Below, piece by piece: positions 48,179 to 56,267 of a DNA stretch of 64,000 nt. The DNA comes from Actinomadura rupiterrae (GTDB lineage: Bacteria > Actinomycetota > Actinomycetes > Streptosporangiales > Streptosporangiaceae), in NCBI RefSeq assembly GCF_024172125.1, contig NZ_JAMZEA010000008.1, positions 535,131 to 599,130 of the forward strand, in the 5' to 3' direction. Position 1 is the first letter of the stretch. Every line of letters starts with the position of its first letter. The translations under genes were made by a program, and so were the position numbers. The notes below the pieces were generated by a model. That model saw only the letters and a list, made by a program, of their open reading frames with translations. It made no database searches and was not told where the DNA came from.

Positions 48179-49166
48179 GCAGCGACCGCTCCACCTCCGG
48201 GTCGAGCCCCACCGCCGGACGGTCCGGACGCTGCGGCGCCTCGCCGCCGATCGACCGCAGCCACGCCCACGTGTCCGCGACGGTCTCCTCGACCGGACGG
48301 CACCGCAGCCCCTCGCCGATCACCTTGTCCACGTTCGTCCGGTGCAGGAACTCGTACAAATCGCCCGGCGGAACCCAGACCGGGAGGTCCTGCCACGGCT
48401 GCACACCCGCCGCGAGGATCGGGTCCGGGTCGGCCCAGCGCAGCCGCGCGTCCGACCCGGTCGCCCGGACGCACGCCTCCAGCAGCTCGCGCATCGTCGT
48501 GTGCCCGACCGGGCTGGTCACGTTGAACGCCCCGCCGACCTGCCGCGCCGCCGCGTCCAGCGTCCACGCCGCCAGGTCGCGGACGTCGATCAGCTGCAGC
48601 TTCAACTCGGCCGGACCGGGCGCGAGCACGGGGCCGCCCTGTGCGATCCGGTTCAGCCACCACGGCAGCCGCCCGATGTTCTCGTACGGGCCGAGGATCA
48701 GACCGGCGCGCGCCAGCAGCGCCCGATCACCGAACGCGCGGACCGCGGCCAGCTCACCTCCGGCCTTCACCCGCGCGTAGTCGGAAGCGCGGTCGTGGTA
48801 GTCCGCGTCGTCCGGCGAACCCTCGACCAGTGGCGCACTCTCGTCCGCGCCGACCGCGACCGGGTACTCGTAAACCGACCGGCTCGAAATGTACGCATAG
48901 GAACCCGCGCGGCCCGACAACAGTTCCGCCGCGTCCCGCACGGCCGCCGGGGCCCACGACCAGGTGTCGACCACGACGTCCCACTCGCCGTTCCGCAACT
49001 CCGCCAGCCCGTCCGGCGCGGTGCGATCGCCGCGCAGCACCGCCGCACCTTCCGGGGCCTCGTGCGTGCCCCGGTTGAAGACCGAGACCTTCCACCCGCG
49101 CGCGACGCCCTCCTCGACGACCGCGCGCCCCACGAATTCCGTACCGCCAAGAACCAGAAGCCTCAT
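48162..49166 (-). CDS. NAD-dependent epimerase/dehydratase-like reductase (atypical SDR)
   Basis: The 334-residue protein begins MRLLVLGGTEFVGRAVVEEG with the GGTEFVG motif typical of CSP41-like atypical SDRs. SYAYISSRSVYEYPVAV supplies Ser and Tyr, but the usual YxxxK is not clear (SDYARVKAG is the candidate). A DAR-like LQLIDVRDLAAWTLDAA follows. The gene is monocistronic and converges on the P-loop kinase gene. The substrate is unknown. Confidence 0.88.
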   Translation of the reverse strand: MRLLVLGGTEFVGRAVVEEGVARGWKVSVFNRGTHEAPEGAAVLRGDRTAPDGLAELRNGEWDVVVDTWSWAPAAVRDAAELLSGRAGSYAYISSRSVYEYPVAVGADESAPLVEGSPDDADYHDRASDYARVKAGGELAAVRAFGDRALLARAGLILGPYENIGRLPWWLNRIAQGGPVLAPGPAELKLQLIDVRDLAAWTLDAAARQVGGAFNVTSPVGHTTMRELLEACVRATGSDARLRWADPDPILAAGVQPWQDLPVWVPPGDLYEFLHRTNVDKVIGEGLRCRPVEETVADTWAWLRSIGGEAPQRPDRPAVGLDPEVERSLLSGAA

Positions 49167-49321
49167 ACCTCCGTGCTATCACCCGGAGGCCACGTCCGTT
49201 CAGGGGCCACGACACCGCTCATAGCGAACACCCGCAGCCCAGAGCGAACATGAGGGCTCCTCACACGCGCGCGCCCCCGGGCGGCTTATGATCACGCCGT
49301 ACCCGCCAGGTGGGAGAGCCG

Positions 49322-50128
49322 ATGACCGCGGAATGGGCGCCGACCGGAGTCGACACCAGCGTGCCGAGCCCGGCGCGCATCTACGACTACTTCCTCGGCG
49401 GCAAGGACAACTACGCCGTCGACCGCGCCGCCGGGGACGCCTTCCTCGCGACCGCGCCCGAGACGCTCCACGCGTGCCGCCACAACCGCGCCTTCCTCAG
49501 CCGCGCGGTCACCCACCTCGTCCGGGACGCCGGGATCGACCAGTTCATCGACATCGGCACGGGCCTCCCCACCCAGCAGAACGTCCACGAGGTAGCGCAG
49601 CAGCACAACCCGGACGCCCGCGTCGTCTACGTCGACAACGATCCGATCGTCGCCGCCCACGCCCGCGCCCTGCTCGCGAACACCAGCGGCGTCGCCCTCG
49701 TCCAGGCCGACCTGCACGACCCCGAGGCGATCCTCGCCCACCCGGACGTCACCCGCCTCATCGACTTCGACCGCCCCGTCGCCGTCCTCCTCCTCGCCGT
49801 CCTGCACTTCTTCCCGGACGCGGACGACCCGCACGGCATCGTCGCCCGCCTCATGGCCCCGACCGCACCGGGCAGCCACCTGGTCATCTCGCACGGCACG
49901 TCCGACCCCGACCCGGCCATCGCGCAGGAGGCCGAGCAGGTCTACGACAGCCACTCCTCGGCGTCCCTGCACACCCGCACCGCCGCCGACATCGCCCGCT
50001 TCTTCACCGGCACCGACCTCCTCGACCCCGGCCTCGTCTACACCGCCGCCTGGCGCCCCACCCCCGAAACCCTCCCCGCGACCCCCGCCGAAGCCGGCAT
50101 GTACGCCGCCATCTCCCGCAAACCCTGA
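49322..50128 (+). CDS. SAM-dependent methyltransferase, DUF574 family (PF04672)
   Basis: The 268-residue protein matches the actinobacterial DUF574 pattern: SVPSPARIYDYFLGGKDNYA, FLSRAVTHLVRDAGIDQFID, then IGTGLPTQQNVHEVAQ as the SAM-binding loop and VVYVDNDPIVAAHARALL. The second half has VLLLAVLHFFPDADDPHGIV and ends AGMYAAISRKP. The family is large in streptomycetes and often near WhiJ/DUF397 loci. The substrate is unknown. GGGAG lies before ATG 49322; GTG 49310 is an alternative. Confidence 0.94.
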   Translation: MTAEWAPTGVDTSVPSPARIYDYFLGGKDNYAVDRAAGDAFLATAPETLHACRHNRAFLSRAVTHLVRDAGIDQFIDIGTGLPTQQNVHEVAQQHNPDARVVYVDNDPIVAAHARALLANTSGVALVQADLHDPEAILAHPDVTRLIDFDRPVAVLLLAVLHFFPDADDPHGIVARLMAPTAPGSHLVISHGTSDPDPAIAQEAEQVYDSHSSASLHTRTAADIARFFTGTDLLDPGLVYTAAWRPTPETLPATPAEAGMYAAISRKP

Positions 50129-50139
50129 CGTCCTCCCGC

Positions 50140-51663
50140 TCAGTCCCGGATGGTGCCGAGCCAGAGCAGGTCGCGGGCCCTCGTCATGGCGACGAAGGAC
50201 TGGCGGCGGGTCAGCGCGGCGCGCTCGGCGGCGGTGGGATCGCCGCCGAGGGTGGTCGGACGCGTCGTGAACGCGGGCAGGAAGACGTGCTTGAACTCCA
50301 GGCCCTTCGCGCGCAGGTAGGTGCCGATCTTCAGGGCCTCGGTGGGCCGCCCGTCGTAGCTGTCCAGGCGCAGGACGGGCAGCCCGGCGCGCGTCAGCAG
50401 CCGGTGGTAGTGCTCGACGTCGGTGCGCGAGCGGCACAGGACGGCGGTGCTCGCGAGCGCGGCCGGGTCGCCCGCCGCGAGCGCGCCGAGAGCGCCGACC
50501 AACACGTCGTCGTGGTCGGACTCCGACGCTGCGGCGGCGTGCACGACGCGGCCCTCGTGGTAGGTGGTCTCGACGGTCCGGTGGCCGTTGGCGGTCGGGC
50601 CGTCCAGGTCGTCGAACGGGTCGTCCGAGACCAGGCGCATGGCCTCGTCCAGGATCGGGGCGGCGTTGCGGTAGTTGATGCGCAGCACCGCTCCGCGTCC
50701 CTTGATGCCGACGCCGGCCTCGCCGAGCCGGAACCCGCCGGGGTAGACGGCCTGCTGCCCGTCGCCGATCAGCAGCAGCCCGTTGGGGCCGTCGCCCGCG
50801 AGGGCGTGCAGCAGCCGGACGCCGACCAGCGTGAGGTCCTGCACCTCGTCCACGATCACGGCGGCGTAGGGCGGGGCGGCGGGACGCTCGCGCAGCTCGG
50901 CGAGCGCGCTGCCGCGGCCGGCCTGGAGCCACGCGCGGGAGAAGCAGTCCTCCGCCGCGCGCTTGTCCAGGTTGATCCGGACGCCGCGGTCGGCGAGGAA
51001 CCGCTGCGCCCAGCCGTGCAGGCTGGTGAACTCCACCCGGTCGGCCAGGTGGGGCGCCATCCGCTGGAACAGCCGCCCCTGCACGCGCGGGAGGTTGTTC
51101 ACGTAGGTGACGTACATGATCGGCCCGGTCGTGCGGGTGGCGATGTGCGCGGCGCGGTGCAGGCCGACGACGGTCTTGCCCGTCCCGGCCGGTCCGCTGA
51201 TGCGCGCCGGCCCGCTCCATTCGCGGCGCGCGATCGCGACCTGGTCGGGATGCAGGAACGTCATCCACTGCTCGATCGGGCCGTGCAGGACCGACGCCAT
51301 CGCCGCCTGCTCGACCTCCTCGACGTCGAACAGCCCGGACTTCTCGCCCGCGGCGGCGGCCGGACGCTCTGGAAGCGCGTTCGCCTCGTACGCCGGGAAG
51401 CCCTCTTCCAGGTAGGCCGCGACGGCCTTCACCATCGGCGCGTTCAACCGCTTCGGCGCGGCGAGCAGCATGCTCAGGACGTCCTCGCGGCCCGTGAGGC
51501 GGACCCGTCCGAGCGTCTCGTCCAGGCGGTGGCCGGCGAACACCAGCAGCGGCTGGACGGCCACCGGCGACATGCCGAGCGCGACCGCCGCGCCAGCTCC
51601 AGTGCCTGCTCCCGGGCCCGCAGCCCCCTCGCCCCCGCCGATCCGCCAGCGACCACCGCGCAC
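50140..51663 (-). CDS. UvrD/Rep-like DNA helicase
   Basis: The 507-residue SF1 helicase-like protein has Walker A SGPAGTGKTVVGLHRAAHIA, Walker B VIVDEVQDLT, motif III LIGDGQQAVYPGGF, motif IV INYRNAAPILDEA and the C-terminal KGLEFKHVFLP plus FVAMTRARDLLWL (motifs V and VI). It presumably unwinds DNA. The N-terminus is doubtful: the first 30 residues are Gly/Ala-rich low complexity, no ribosome site fits GTG 51663, and relatives as I remember them carry a longer N-terminal region. A truncated or misplaced start is possible. Confidence 0.88.
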   Translation of the reverse strand: MRGGRWRIGGGEGAAGPGAGTGAGAAVALGMSPVAVQPLLVFAGHRLDETLGRVRLTGREDVLSMLLAAPKRLNAPMVKAVAAYLEEGFPAYEANALPERPAAAAGEKSGLFDVEEVEQAAMASVLHGPIEQWMTFLHPDQVAIARREWSGPARISGPAGTGKTVVGLHRAAHIATRTTGPIMYVTYVNNLPRVQGRLFQRMAPHLADRVEFTSLHGWAQRFLADRGVRINLDKRAAEDCFSRAWLQAGRGSALAELRERPAAPPYAAVIVDEVQDLTLVGVRLLHALAGDGPNGLLLIGDGQQAVYPGGFRLGEAGVGIKGRGAVLRINYRNAAPILDEAMRLVSDDPFDDLDGPTANGHRTVETTYHEGRVVHAAAASESDHDDVLVGALGALAAGDPAALASTAVLCRSRTDVEHYHRLLTRAGLPVLRLDSYDGRPTEALKIGTYLRAKGLEFKHVFLPAFTTRPTTLGGDPTAAERAALTRRQSFVAMTRARDLLWLGTIRD

Positions 51664-51819
51664 CCCTTGAGCACCGTCAGAAAGTCACGACCTCCCAGAG
51701 ATAGCAACAATCACTCTCCGACAACACCCCTGAACTACGGAAATCGCCGTGACCATGGAGGATCCGGGCGGATGGCCGGCACGCTCCGGAGTGGGCGGGC
51801 GGGTGGGGCTGCGCAAGGG

Positions 51820-51862
51820 TTGACGAAATTTTTCTACGTTTGTCGTGATTGCTCGTTGTTCG
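51820..51862. promoter_or_regulatory. AT-rich promoter island before the LLM gene
   Basis: A run of about 40 bp far richer in A and T than its surroundings contains TTGACG (51820-51825) and TACGTT (51835-51840, TANNNT type). It lies in the 257-bp spacer dividing the helicase and LLM genes. Confidence 0.45.
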
Positions 51863-51920
51863 GTTTGCGGCACTGTGCGTGAGGGCACTTCCAGGATCCC
51901 CCTTGAGAGGAGACCTCCGC

Positions 51921-52805
51921 ATGGTGAGGTTCGGTGTCCTTCTGCCGGCGAGCGGCGCGGCGGCGTCGCCCGAGGAGATCGTCCGGGTGGCGGCCGGGGC
52001 CGAGCGGGCCGGGCTGGACTCGGTGTGGGTGCAGGACCGGCTGCTGCGGCCGCCGGGGCCGGTGTCGTACGGCGGGGTCATGCCGCCCGCCGATCCGCCG
52101 GACGAGTGGGCGAACGTGTACGACCCCCTGGAGGTGCTGTCGTTCGTCGCGGCGCGGACGGAGCGGGTGCTGCTCGGCACGAGCGTGATCGCGGCGCTGT
52201 TCCAGCCGCCGGTGGTGCTCGCGCGGCGGGTCGCGACGGTCGACCGGCTGTCCGGCGGGCGGCTGCTGGTCGGGCTCGGGCAGGGCTGGATGGCCGAGGA
52301 GTTCGAGGCCGTGGGCGTGCCGCTCGGCCGGCGCGGCGCGGGGTTCGAGGAGCACGTCAACGCGATGCGCGCGGTGTGGGGGCCGGACCCGGTGCGGTTC
52401 GAGGGGCGGCACTACCGCATCCCCGAGTCGCAGATCGGGCCCAAGCCCGTCCGGGACGTGCCGGTCGTCATCGGCGCGGTGAGCGCGCGGGCGGTCGCGC
52501 GGGCGGCGCGGCTGCGGGCGGGGCTCACGCTGTCGCTGTACTCGTGGGACGACCTGCGCGAGATCGTCGCGCTGTACGGGCGCGCGGCGAAGGAGGCCGG
52601 GGTCGATCCGGCCGACACCCCGCTCGTCGTCCAGGCGAACGGGCCCGTGGGCGAGACCGATGCTGATCCGGGGCGGATGCCGCTCACCGGGTCGCCCGAA
52701 CAGGTCGCGTCGGACGTCGAGCGGCTCGCGCAGCTCGGGGCCGACCACGTCTACTGGCCGCTGGGCGAGGGAGGTGTTGAGGCGGTCGCGCGGCTTCGCG
52801 GATGA
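51921..52805 (+). CDS. LLM-class F420-dependent oxidoreductase
   Basis: The 294-residue luciferase-like TIM barrel opens MVRFGVLLPASGAAASPEEI and has DSVWVQDRLLRPPGPVSYGG, LGTSVIAALFQPPVVLARRV and DRLSGGRLLVGLGQGWMAEE, all LLM family signatures. F420 use is inferred from the actinobacterial host. GAGAGGAG precedes ATG 51921. It is monocistronic and ends at a strong terminator. Confidence 0.92.
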   Translation: MVRFGVLLPASGAAASPEEIVRVAAGAERAGLDSVWVQDRLLRPPGPVSYGGVMPPADPPDEWANVYDPLEVLSFVAARTERVLLGTSVIAALFQPPVVLARRVATVDRLSGGRLLVGLGQGWMAEEFEAVGVPLGRRGAGFEEHVNAMRAVWGPDPVRFEGRHYRIPESQIGPKPVRDVPVVIGAVSARAVARAARLRAGLTLSLYSWDDLREIVALYGRAAKEAGVDPADTPLVVQANGPVGETDADPGRMPLTGSPEQVASDVERLAQLGADHVYWPLGEGGVEAVARLRG

Positions 52806-52825
52806 GCTGGTCAGAGTGATTTGGG

Positions 52826-52856
52826 CAAGGCCCCGGGGTGTCGTCCCGGGGCCTTG
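52826..52856 (+). terminator. Terminator hairpin separating the LLM gene from the metabolite cluster
   Basis: CAAGGCCCCGGG (52826-52837) and CCCGGGGCCTTG (52845-52856) form a perfect 12-bp stem with a 7-nt loop, starting 21 bp after the LLM stop. Confidence 0.92.
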
Positions 52857-52977
52857 GCCTTCCGGGGGACAACGCGGGGACAAGGCGTGAACAAGGGACC
52901 TTCGTAGCTTCGGGTACAGCTCGTCCACAACGTGGTGGAACGGGCTTCACACCCCGAACTACCCGGAGGTATCTCTC

Positions 52978-54456
52978 GTGTCCGCACAACCCGATGCGGC
53001 GAGGCGCGGGCCCGGTTTCGCCGTGCTCGCGGTGACGCAGTTCATCCTCATCCTGGACGCGGCGATCGTCACGATCGCGATGCCGTCGATCCAGCGGGGC
53101 CTGCACTTCTCGCCCGAGAACCTGTCCTGGGTGGTGTCGGCCTACACCCTGGTCTTCGGCGGGTTCCTGCTCCTCGGCGGGCGCGTCGCCGACCACGTGG
53201 GGCACCGCGCGATGTTCGTGTGGGGCCTGCTGATCTTCGTGGTCGGGTCCGCGTCCTGCGGGCTGGCGCAGAACTCGGCCTGGCTGATCATCTCGCGCGG
53301 CGTGCAGGGCTTCGGCGCGGCCGTGGTCGCGCCCGCCGCCCTCGCGCTGGTGATGCGGCTGTTCACCGAGCCGCAGGAGCGGTTCAAGGCGCTCGGCATC
53401 TGGGGCGCGCTCGCCGGGCTCGGCAGCGTGTCCGGGACGGTGCTCGGCGGCGCGCTCACCGACTGGATCAGCTGGCGCGCGATCTTCTGGATCAACGTCC
53501 CGATCGGCATCGTCGCGCTGGCCCTCACCCCCGCCCTGCTCCCCGGCGGACGCGTCGGAGAGCGCGCCGCCTCGTTCGACGTCGTCGGCGCGATCGCGTC
53601 CACGCTCGGCCTCGGCCTGCTGGTGTACGGCTTGGTCACCGCGCCCGACAAGGGCTGGGGCTCGACGTCCACCGTCGCGTCGCTGGTGGTCGGCGTGCTG
53701 CTGCTGGTCGCGTTCGTGGTCGTGGAGAACCGGGTGTCCGCGCCGCTGGTGCCGCCGAGCCTGTTCCGGCTGCGCCCGCTGACCGGCGGGAACCTCGGCA
53801 TGGGGCTCATGACGATGGCGCTCGTCCCCGGCATGGTGTTCCTGACCCTCTACATGCAGCAGGTGCACCACTGGTCGCCGCTCCGCTCGGCGGTCGCGCA
53901 GCTGCCGATCTGCGTCGCGATCATCATCGGCACCCAGCTCGCCCCGCCCGTCGTCGGACGCGGCGGGCCCCGCGCGGCCGTCGCGATCGGCTCGATCATC
54001 GCCGCGGCCGGGATGGCCTGGTTCGGCGCGATCTCCGCGGACGGCGGGTTCTGGGCGCAGATCCTCGGCCCGTCCCTGCTCGCCGGGATCGGCATGGGCA
54101 TGGTGTTCGTCGCCGCCACGATCGCCGCGACGTCGATGGCCCCGCCGCACCTGGCCGGTGTCGCGTCCGGCGTGCTGAACACCTCGCAGCAGGTCGGCGC
54201 GACGCTCGGCATCGCGATCCTGACGCCGGTCGTGACGGAGCTGATCAAGAGCTCCGCCAAGGACGGCCACCCGATGCCGGAGGCGCTGACCAGCGGCTAC
54301 TCCGGCGCGCTGGTCGCGGGCGCGTGCATCGCCGTCCTGGTGCTGCTGCTGTCGGCGACCGTCATCCCCGGCAGGCCGCCGCAGGGCGCGCCCGCTCCGG
54401 ACGCCTCGCCCGCCCCCGCCGAGAAGGCCCCGGAGGCCGGCGCCTCCTCGGCCTGA
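52978..54456 (+). CDS. MFS transporter, DHA2 family (cluster exporter)
   Basis: The 492-residue, 14-helix protein has LDAAIVTIAMPSIQRGLHFS (DHA2 helix 1), motif A as LGGRVADHVGHRAMFV and LTDWISWRAIFWINVPIGIV. The C-terminal tail is Pro/Ala-rich. The GTG start at 52978 has CGGAGG upstream. It is the first gene of the presumed metabolite cluster, so export of its product or self-resistance is likely. Confidence 0.92.
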   Translation: MSAQPDAARRGPGFAVLAVTQFILILDAAIVTIAMPSIQRGLHFSPENLSWVVSAYTLVFGGFLLLGGRVADHVGHRAMFVWGLLIFVVGSASCGLAQNSAWLIISRGVQGFGAAVVAPAALALVMRLFTEPQERFKALGIWGALAGLGSVSGTVLGGALTDWISWRAIFWINVPIGIVALALTPALLPGGRVGERAASFDVVGAIASTLGLGLLVYGLVTAPDKGWGSTSTVASLVVGVLLLVAFVVVENRVSAPLVPPSLFRLRPLTGGNLGMGLMTMALVPGMVFLTLYMQQVHHWSPLRSAVAQLPICVAIIIGTQLAPPVVGRGGPRAAVAIGSIIAAAGMAWFGAISADGGFWAQILGPSLLAGIGMGMVFVAATIAATSMAPPHLAGVASGVLNTSQQVGATLGIAILTPVVTELIKSSAKDGHPMPEALTSGYSGALVAGACIAVLVLLLSATVIPGRPPQGAPAPDASPAPAEKAPEAGASSA

Positions 54457-54753
54457 CCCGCCGAACCGTCCGATCCAGCCGCCCTGGCCGCCCCGCTCGC
54501 CCAAGGCCACCCCACCACCCCGCGGCCGGGAGTGGAGCCGGTGCCCACCCGGCTCCTCCCCGATCTCCCGGCCCGCCGCGACCGGGAGGGGGACAACGCC
54601 TCCGCGTCCCCCTCCCGGCCACGGCACCTCCCGTCCCTCGTCCCCCCAGCTCGTCCCCGGCCTGTCCCCCCGGCTCCCCGCTGCTCGTCCCTCTTGCTCC
54701 GACTCCCCGCTGCGTCCCCTCCACGGCCCTCGATGAAAGCGAGAGCTCTACGC
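54457..54753 (+). other. Leader region with two strong hairpins and a C-rich tract
   Basis: This 297-bp gap holds no gene. Hairpin 1 (54524-54573) pairs GGCCGGGAG with CTCCCGGCC and, inside, AGCCGG with CCGGCT. Hairpin 2 (54582-54618) is a perfect 13-bp stem, CCGGGAGGGGGAC / GTCCCCCTCCCGG, with an 11-nt loop. The next 100 nt (54621-54720) contain by my count 57 C and 19 G, the composition of Rho-loading sites. It may be a terminator or attenuator before the oxidase gene. Confidence 0.65.
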
Positions 54754-56229
54754 ATGGTCACGCGACGGCAGTTCGTCCTCGGCGGAGCGGCCACGGCCGC
54801 CACCGCCGTCCTCTACAACGCCCACACCGCGCGCGCCGCGGGGCCGATGGCCGGGCACGGCTCGCACACCGCGCACCTGCTGCGCGCCGGCAGCCGCCTC
54901 ACCACCTCGCCGTTCTCCGTCCAGATGCCGGTGCCGAGCGTGCTGCGGCCCACCTCCTCGACGTCCACGACCGACTACTACGACATCGCCGTGAAGAACG
55001 GCACCGAGGAGCTGGTCCCCGGTGTGAGCAGCGGGATCTTCGGCTACAACGGCACGTTCATCGGCCCGACGATCCGGGCCTGGCAAGGGCGCCAGGTCGT
55101 CGTCCGGCAGACCAACTCCCTGGACCGGCCCATCTCCACCCACCTGCACGGCGGGCACGTCTCCGCGGCGAACGACGGCCACCCCATGGACGTCATCAAC
55201 CCCGGCGGCAGCAAGACCTACACCTACCCGAACAACCAGTACGCGGCGACGCTCTGGTACCACGACCACGCGCACCACGTGGAGGCCGAGAACCTGTTCA
55301 AGGGCCTCGCCGGGTTCTACCTGATCTCCAGCCCGGACGAGCGCGCGCTGAACCTGCCGCGCGGACCGTACGAGGTGCCGATCATGCTCCGGGACGTCCG
55401 GATGGCCGACGACGGCACCCTCAACTGGGTCATGGACGACTTCGCGAACCGGACGACGATCCTCGTCAACGGCCGCAACCAGCCGTACTTCCCGGTGCAG
55501 GCCCGCAAGTACCGGTTCCGGTTCCTCAACGCGTCCAACCTGCGCCCGTTCGGCCTCGGCCTCGCGGACGGCTCGACCCTCACGGTGATCGGCGCGGACC
55601 AGAGCCTGCTGCCCGCGCCGGACGACGTGACCTCGTTCGAGCTGTGGCCGGGCGAGCGCTTCGACGTGGTCATCGACTTCTCCCGCTACAAGGTCGGCGA
55701 CCACGTGCTGCTGACGAACGCGATGCCGTTCCCGAACGAGGGCGACGCGCAGAAGCAGCTGCTCCGGTTCGACATCGTCGGCACCGCGTCCGACACCAGC
55801 GACGTCCCCGACCAGCTCGCACCGGCGCCGACGCTGCCCGCCGCGACCAACACCCGGCGCATCCAGTTCGGGCCGTTCGACCCGCCGAGCGGCGTGATGG
55901 TGATCGACGGCAAGACCTACGACGACACGAGGATCGACCAGACCGTCCCGCTCGGCGCGACCGAGATCTGGGAGATCTACAACGCCGACACCCAGTACGG
56001 GCTGCCGCACAACTTCCACATCCACCTGGTGCACTTCAAGGTCCTCGACCGCAACGGGACCCCGCCTCCCGCCGCCGAGCAGGGCTGGCGGGACACCGTG
56101 ACCGTGCATCCCGGCGAGACCGTCCGGGTGCAGGCGACCTTCGCCGACTACCGCGGCACCTTCGTCTACCACTGCCACCTGATCGACCACGCCTCGATGG
56201 GGATGATGGCGCAGTTCCAGGTGGTCTGA
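54754..56229 (+). CDS. Tat-exported multicopper oxidase
   Basis: The 491-residue precursor has a Tat signal (VTRRQFVLGGAATAATAVLY). Three cupredoxin domains carry all copper sites: HLHGGH near residue 130, WYHDHAHH near 170, HNFHIHLVHF near 420 and YHCHLIDHASMGMM at the end, whose Cys, His and Met serve the type 1 copper. The order resembles CotA, bilirubin oxidase and phenoxazinone synthase. It oxidises phenols or aminophenols with O2 to radicals or quinones outside the membrane. ATG 54754 is chosen; ATG 54733 would put seven more residues before the twin arginines. Oxidative coupling of the cluster product is an inference. Confidence 0.93.
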   Translation: MVTRRQFVLGGAATAATAVLYNAHTARAAGPMAGHGSHTAHLLRAGSRLTTSPFSVQMPVPSVLRPTSSTSTTDYYDIAVKNGTEELVPGVSSGIFGYNGTFIGPTIRAWQGRQVVVRQTNSLDRPISTHLHGGHVSAANDGHPMDVINPGGSKTYTYPNNQYAATLWYHDHAHHVEAENLFKGLAGFYLISSPDERALNLPRGPYEVPIMLRDVRMADDGTLNWVMDDFANRTTILVNGRNQPYFPVQARKYRFRFLNASNLRPFGLGLADGSTLTVIGADQSLLPAPDDVTSFELWPGERFDVVIDFSRYKVGDHVLLTNAMPFPNEGDAQKQLLRFDIVGTASDTSDVPDQLAPAPTLPAATNTRRIQFGPFDPPSGVMVIDGKTYDDTRIDQTVPLGATEIWEIYNADTQYGLPHNFHIHLVHFKVLDRNGTPPPAAEQGWRDTVTVHPGETVRVQATFADYRGTFVYHCHLIDHASMGMMAQFQVV

Positions 56230-56267
56230 CTCCGTTTCGCGTGCTCTATGGCTGGAGGCAAGTCCCA

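Noticed and set aside
51474..51710. A separate small gene upstream of the helicase on the minus strand
   Set aside because: The 78-codon frame beginning MLLSLGGRDFL turns into Arg/Ser-rich shadow composition within the helicase gene; no ribosome site supports it.
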